Assembly (NCBI RefSeq): GCF_000247695.1
Contig: NW_004624801.1
Location: 124,001-188,000, forward strand
Direction: 5' to 3'
From: Heterocephalus glaber
Lineage: Eukaryota > Chordata > Mammalia > Rodentia > Bathyergidae
DNA: 64,000 nt
The first letter of the stretch is position 1. Each line of letters starts with the position of its first letter. Under the pieces are notes generated by a model. The model searched no databases. It saw only the letters and a program-made list of their open reading frames with translations, and had not been told where the DNA came from. Position numbers and translations under genes: made by a program. Below are positions 59,550-64,000 of this stretch, piece by piece.

Positions 59550-59650
59550 TGTATTAGTTTTCCACTGATGTAAAACTACTTGTAACAAACCTTATGGCTC
59601 AAAACAACATTTTGGAATTCACACCAAAGTCTGAAGCTATAAATACTGCT
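59550..59650 (-). mobile_element. MLT-type LTR edge
   Basis: 'gtattagttttccactgatgtaaaac' with 'aacaaaccttatggctcaaaacaac' is the complement of the 3' end of MLT-type LTRs. The rest has decayed or is truncated. Confidence 0.5.
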
Positions 59651-59654
59651 TGAT

Positions 59655-60555
59655 GCAGAATAGATGAAAGCATTAATTTTCTTTTTTTTCTCTGTCTCTT
59701 AGCCAGAAGACAGGAAGGATGAAAAATTAAACAAGATGTATTTGACTCTTTAACGGGATCTCGCTGTTTGTTTCTGTATTTAACACATCACAGTACACAT
59801 TCTGTAGTAGAAGAAACAAAAAAATGCAGAAGCAATAGTTATAATATTAAAGAAGAAATACAAAATGTTAGAATATAAATATTGGATAAACTAAAATTGC
59901 TTAAAAATAGGCATTCTATAAAGAAAATCTAAGGAAAATGTATGAGATTATGTAATAAGCATTCAAGAAAGCATGAAGGGTTGACATTTTAAGGATAAAG
60001 AAGAGGACATATGGCTGAATATTCAATATTGCATGTGGATGAAAACTGGGACATTCTGTGCGATTAAATGAATGATTTTTGAAGTCTCACCACAGCTGGT
60101 TTATGAGACTATTTCAATATGTTCTGGTGTCAATATTTGATCATTGGTGACTGGTCAGTGAGATATTTGCTTTATTCACACAGATATGAGTTATCATGGT
60201 TTTAAATAGCAAATAAGGAGTTGCCAGACTTCTGGACTTTGTCTACATCCTCGCTCTTATTAGTTTTGACATTACAGACACAAGATATCCTGGATGGACC
60301 AAGAAATTTAGAGTCTGACACCCATTTCTAGACACAGAGTCATTTTGTTTGCTTATTTGCCATGTCAGGGACCACAAAGAATTTCCTTTCCTGTACTACT
60401 GCACATGTGTGACAACGTATCAGCGCTACACATTCTCTCCTCTATAGGAAAAGAAGTCTGAGTTTTAAAAGAGCAAGATCCTGGCTCAGGTACTAATCAT
60501 AAGCATCCTGAGTTTTCAGCTGTCTTTCGTAAGGTGGCTTTATGTACGTTTCCAA
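59655..60555. other. No feature recognised
   Basis: AT-rich, unassigned. Confidence 0.3.
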
Positions 60556-60559
60556 GAAG

Positions 60560-60815
60560 AATTCTAGGGACTGGATAAGTGTTCCCCCTTATGTATAAAA
60601 GGCCTATGTATTAGAAGCTTTAAGAGATGTCACCTAGTTGAAGCAAGCTGGGCAACTGTGGGCTTGCACGTGGAGGGGATGCTGGGACTCGAACCACTTT
60701 TTCTTTCCTTGCTCCAAGTTTCCATGAAATGAACAGCTTCCTCTGCCATCATTCCCACCAAGATGCACTGCATCACCACAGGCCCCCTGAAACACGGCCA
60801 TGCAACTACAAACTC
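60560..60815 (+). mobile_element. ERVL-MaLR LTR, 5'-shortened
   Basis: 'gggatgctgggactcgaaccac', 'ttccatgaaatgaacagcttcctctgcc' and 'catcaccacaggccccctgaa' are the middle and 3' blocks of the family. Confidence 0.6.
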
Positions 60816-60819
60816 AAAA

Positions 60820-61685
60820 AAAGGATATAAAAGTAATCAAGTTGATTACTTCAAGTATTTCCCTACAGTTGTGCAAAACTAACACAAAGACATTTTATAG
60901 GAAATTCATTTATCTGCTAACTTATACTAAAGCTCACTTACTCAGAGCACTCTATGTGCACAGTTTTCTCTGTTTATAAATGTCTTTAGAGGATACATAC
61001 TAAATATTTTTTCCTACTTTTGAGTCCTGATTAGAAGTCAGAGATTGTGGTGGCAGCCATGACAAAAGTACAGTAGAAGCAAGATTGGACCCAGAGTTTA
61101 TTGACTTGTGCTTCAGTTCCAACTCTACTAGCAATTGGCTGTAGATAATTGATCGCTGTATTTCTTTTAACTTCCTTTTCATCTTCTGAAAGGTCAACAT
61201 GAAAAAGTGGTTTTCATGCAAAGTCACTGTGATCCCTATAGTTTTAAAATTCTCTAATGCATACGTTGATTTGAATTTGTCTATAATACATCTAAACCTA
61301 ACAGCTCATTTCCACAAAACTTCCACATTAACTCTTTCCAAATATTTAGTGAACATTTGATCAAAGCATTATTAATAATATAAGAAAATAAAATAGCATT
61401 TTATTAAAGTAAGATCTTGAGATCTTACTTTAAATGTTTATTCTGTAACCATGATCACTACTTTTAAAGAATTTGTAATCTACTAAAGAAAATGCCATGT
61501 TCACAAATAAATTGGACACTTAAGAGAAGGTGAAAATGGAAGAAAGAAAACAATTTTAAAGCCTTAGATTAGTTCCTTGTGTCTAGGAACTAATGGTAAG
61601 AAATGCAATAAAAGCTAGTATGGAACATTTTTTTCTGTGCCAGAACCTGGCCCAACTTCTTCTCAGGTCAAAACAATATTTCTAG
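60820..61685. other. No feature recognised
   Basis: AT-rich. A near-perfect inverted repeat at 61409-61432 ('gtaagatcttgagatcttac') is noted as a hairpin-capable palindrome. Confidence 0.4.
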
Positions 61686-61689
61686 CTGT

Positions 61690-61850
61690 CCTCTATTATT
61701 CTTCCCCTTCTACATGTTGGAAGAGGGTGACAGACATTAAATAATTTTCTCAAGGCCACAGTGCTAGACAGTGATGGAATCGGGATGCTAATATTTGCTG
61801 CTATCTGAGAGTGAACCCACTCCCTTTTACACACTGTCAAAATGCTTGAT
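61690..61850 (-). repeat. MIR-like SINE
   Basis: 'aataattttctcaaggccacagtgctagacagtgatggaatcgggatgc' and 'gaacccactcccttttacacactg' follow the complement of MIR (ttgcccaaggtcacacagctagtaagtggcagagccgggattcgaaccc). Confidence 0.68.
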
Positions 61851-61854
61851 GTAC

Positions 61855-64000
61855 CCCGATGAACATGAAGTAATTTTCAGCAAATGACATCCATGAAAAC
61901 TTCATGTATTCTCTACTTAGGCTTTTCCAGTTTTTATTCAAATGTTTTTGATCCCAAGATTATCTACATGGTAATCATATGGATGAATTTGTTAAACCTT
62001 CAGTAAAATTCTTAGGACTCTGGACTTTATTTGACTTAATTTCAATGGAACCATTGGTTTTTATGGATAGGCAAATAGCTCATTAAAGTAGAATTTTAAG
62101 GAACCTATTGTCATATGGCTGGGATGTGAATGGACAGATGATAGCTTACTTAGCTGGCTTTTTATGAGCCTGAATTAATCAACATATTAAACATCACTGA
62201 TAATATTGAGTATGCAGAAAGGAAAGGAAAAAGTAAGATACTTTGTGGAAAAATAAAACAAATCAGCATGAAGACATTTCCTGAGTGTAAACATTGAGAG
62301 AGTAGTTGAAGAGGTAGGCATTGGAATATCCAAGTGCCTAGAATAATGGAGGATCACTAACAGGAAAAGGTAAATCAAAGACAAGTGGTGACAAGCATTT
62401 GTGATACCAGCAAGACACCCAGATCTTTGAGTCCAAGGGCTAGTTGGAAATTCAAAATAGAATTAAAGGGAAAATATCACAGCTTGAGACACAGATTTAG
62501 ATATGCTGGCATTACTAGAAAAAGAAGAACATTGAAGGTAAAGGGGCAAAGGAGAACAGTTGGAGAATTAAGCAAATAAACACGGCTGAAGTGAATACCT
62601 TCACTGACACTGTGCCCAAGAAACAGAGGAAAAAACAAAACTATATTCTCAGAAGGAGGGAACAAAAATATAACCCAAAATTGCTCTCAGATATAGCCAT
62701 CTCAAGAAGATGAGGAAGAGAAATACAGTTCCACTCCCTACCCCGCTTTGTCCATATACCTGAGTCTGCAGATAATACTGAATCTTAAAAATACTACATT
62801 TTTCTATAATACACAAATGTAATGTCTTTTCTATCTTAAGTACTTATTTCCCACTATGGCCTTAATTTTTGCGATTTAAGGTGTGACAATAAAACTAGCA
62901 CACATTTCTTTCCTTCACAGTTTCACAGACAGATTTGATTTTACTCTGGATTTCACAACCTCAACATGTGATTTTTCCCTTTCTTTATTAAATCAAGAAT
63001 TTTCACCTTTTAACTTAAAGGAAATATTGTGTGGCTTGTTTTTGAAAATATCTGAATCTCCAGTGTCACTACTTTCCTACTTTGGGGCTGTCATTAAGTA
63101 AAATACTTATAGATAAGCATTGCTATACCATGACACTTAATCTGATAACCAAGACAACTGTGCAGTAACCCATCAAGGGGATAGTACATACTGTGTGGAT
63201 ACACTAGACAAACAGCAAAATTTTATCGCACCACTCAGCAAGATCTGTAATTTAAAACTTATGAATTATGTACTTCTGGAATTTTTTCATTTACTTTTTT
63301 GAACCATGGTGACTGTGGGTAAATGAAATCAAGAAAGTGAAACTGCAGTTAGGGGGACTACTTACAGAGGTAAGCATGGTAAGTAGGTATGTTTCATATA
63401 TTACAATGGCCAGTACTACTTGCATTTCCAGTGAACTTACAGTTAAAATTAAAATCAGTTTCATGCTACAGTAGGCATGTAAGTGGAAATGGGTTTTATA
63501 TCTCTTAATAATAACTCTTTACATAGAATATCTATAAATCTTTTGAGTTTCTATAAAGCAATACATAAAATAACATTTGTAAACACCTGGAAAGCAAAGA
63601 ACATATCTGATCAAAATTATTTGATTCCCAGAGCATCGGACACAGCACCTTCGATAGACAGAATTCTTTTCACATTCTGACTGGCAGTGCTGAGCTCGGC
63701 CTCCATCAGGTACTACTTGAGACCAACTAAGAAACATTCAAGTGTTCTCCCCTGAAAATACCTTATCATCAAGAAATTTCATAAAACATATTTCCAAGTT
63801 CATCCTGGAAGCAAAAGAAGTAAGGCAAGAAAATATCAAAACTGATAGAATATCAGAAAGGCCAAATTTAGATGGCTCCAGCTTTTGGTGAGGGTTCGGG
63901 GATTCCTTTTGCTTTAGAACCAGTTTCTTTTCATTCACTAGGCCTCGGGGCATACAAAAGTGTCCTTCCGTGCAATGGGGACTTAGCTTATTTGTGCATG
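61855..64000. other. No gene recognised
   Basis: Repeat-poor, single-copy-looking sequence to the window end. Short ORFs (60-72 codons) lack recognised domains. Confidence 0.4.

Overview
The window is a stretch of mammalian nuclear DNA, AT-rich and gene-poor. I find no intact protein-coding gene, tRNA, rRNA, CRISPR array or operon. The repeats point to a rodent: a 7SL-derived B1 SINE with the internal duplication of about 29 bp (41473-41625), several short tRNA-derived ID-type SINEs with target-site duplications (TSDs), a B1+ID dimer (28683-28845), and LINE-1 elements with a long polypurine 3' UTR. The ID copies end in 'ggtacc' plus A-tail. That lineage-specific form fits a non-murid rodent; a beaver-like (Castor) genome is my best guess, but it is not proven.

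Layout. 1-2.3 kb holds an old L1 3' end, a MER5A DNA transposon and a 5'-truncated L1 on the minus strand. 6.8-9.1 kb is an L1M/HAL1-type ORF1 relic split by two LTRs. 11.5-12.2 kb has an ID SINE and an old L1M 3' end. 18.0-22.6 kb is the main LINE block: a L1 with its 5' UTR (plus strand, 18241-22442, containing an 827-base assembly gap) inserted into an older minus-strand L1 3' UTR, leaving a perfect 13-bp TSD. 25.4-26.0 kb is a MIR interrupted by an ID SINE and by a truncated L1. Solo LTRs of one MaLR family occur at 6.9, 23.5, 27.1, 33.5, 36.7, 39.9, 42.4, 56.6 and 60.6 kb. MLT1-type LTRs occur at 7.5, 22.8, 34.8, 51.2 and 59.5 kb. 52.3-55.3 kb is a second large, rearranged L1 followed by L1M relics. 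The remaining tracts (notably 2.9-6.8, 12.2-17.6, 29.3-33.0, 43.7-45.1, 49.4-50.5 and 61.9-64.0 kb) look single-copy with no gene I can support.

The most interesting object is at 55409-56132. It is a plus-strand, LINE-1-style retrocopy with a perfect 15-bp TSD, a TTTT/AA nick site, an AATAAA signal and a short A-tail. Its body is the antisense strand of HIF1A exons 3 and 2, with adjoining intron 1 sequence, joined to an unrelated CpG-rich 5' segment. The simplest reading is a retrotransposed copy of a spliced, polyadenylated antisense RNA of the HIF1A locus, not of HIF1A mRNA. It sits inside an older L1M relic that continues on both sides.

The features do not form a pathway. They record successive retrotransposition: old MIR, L2, L1M and DNA transposons, then MaLR LTRs, then lineage-specific L1, ID and B1 copies, with L1 machinery also mobilising the antisense RNA.
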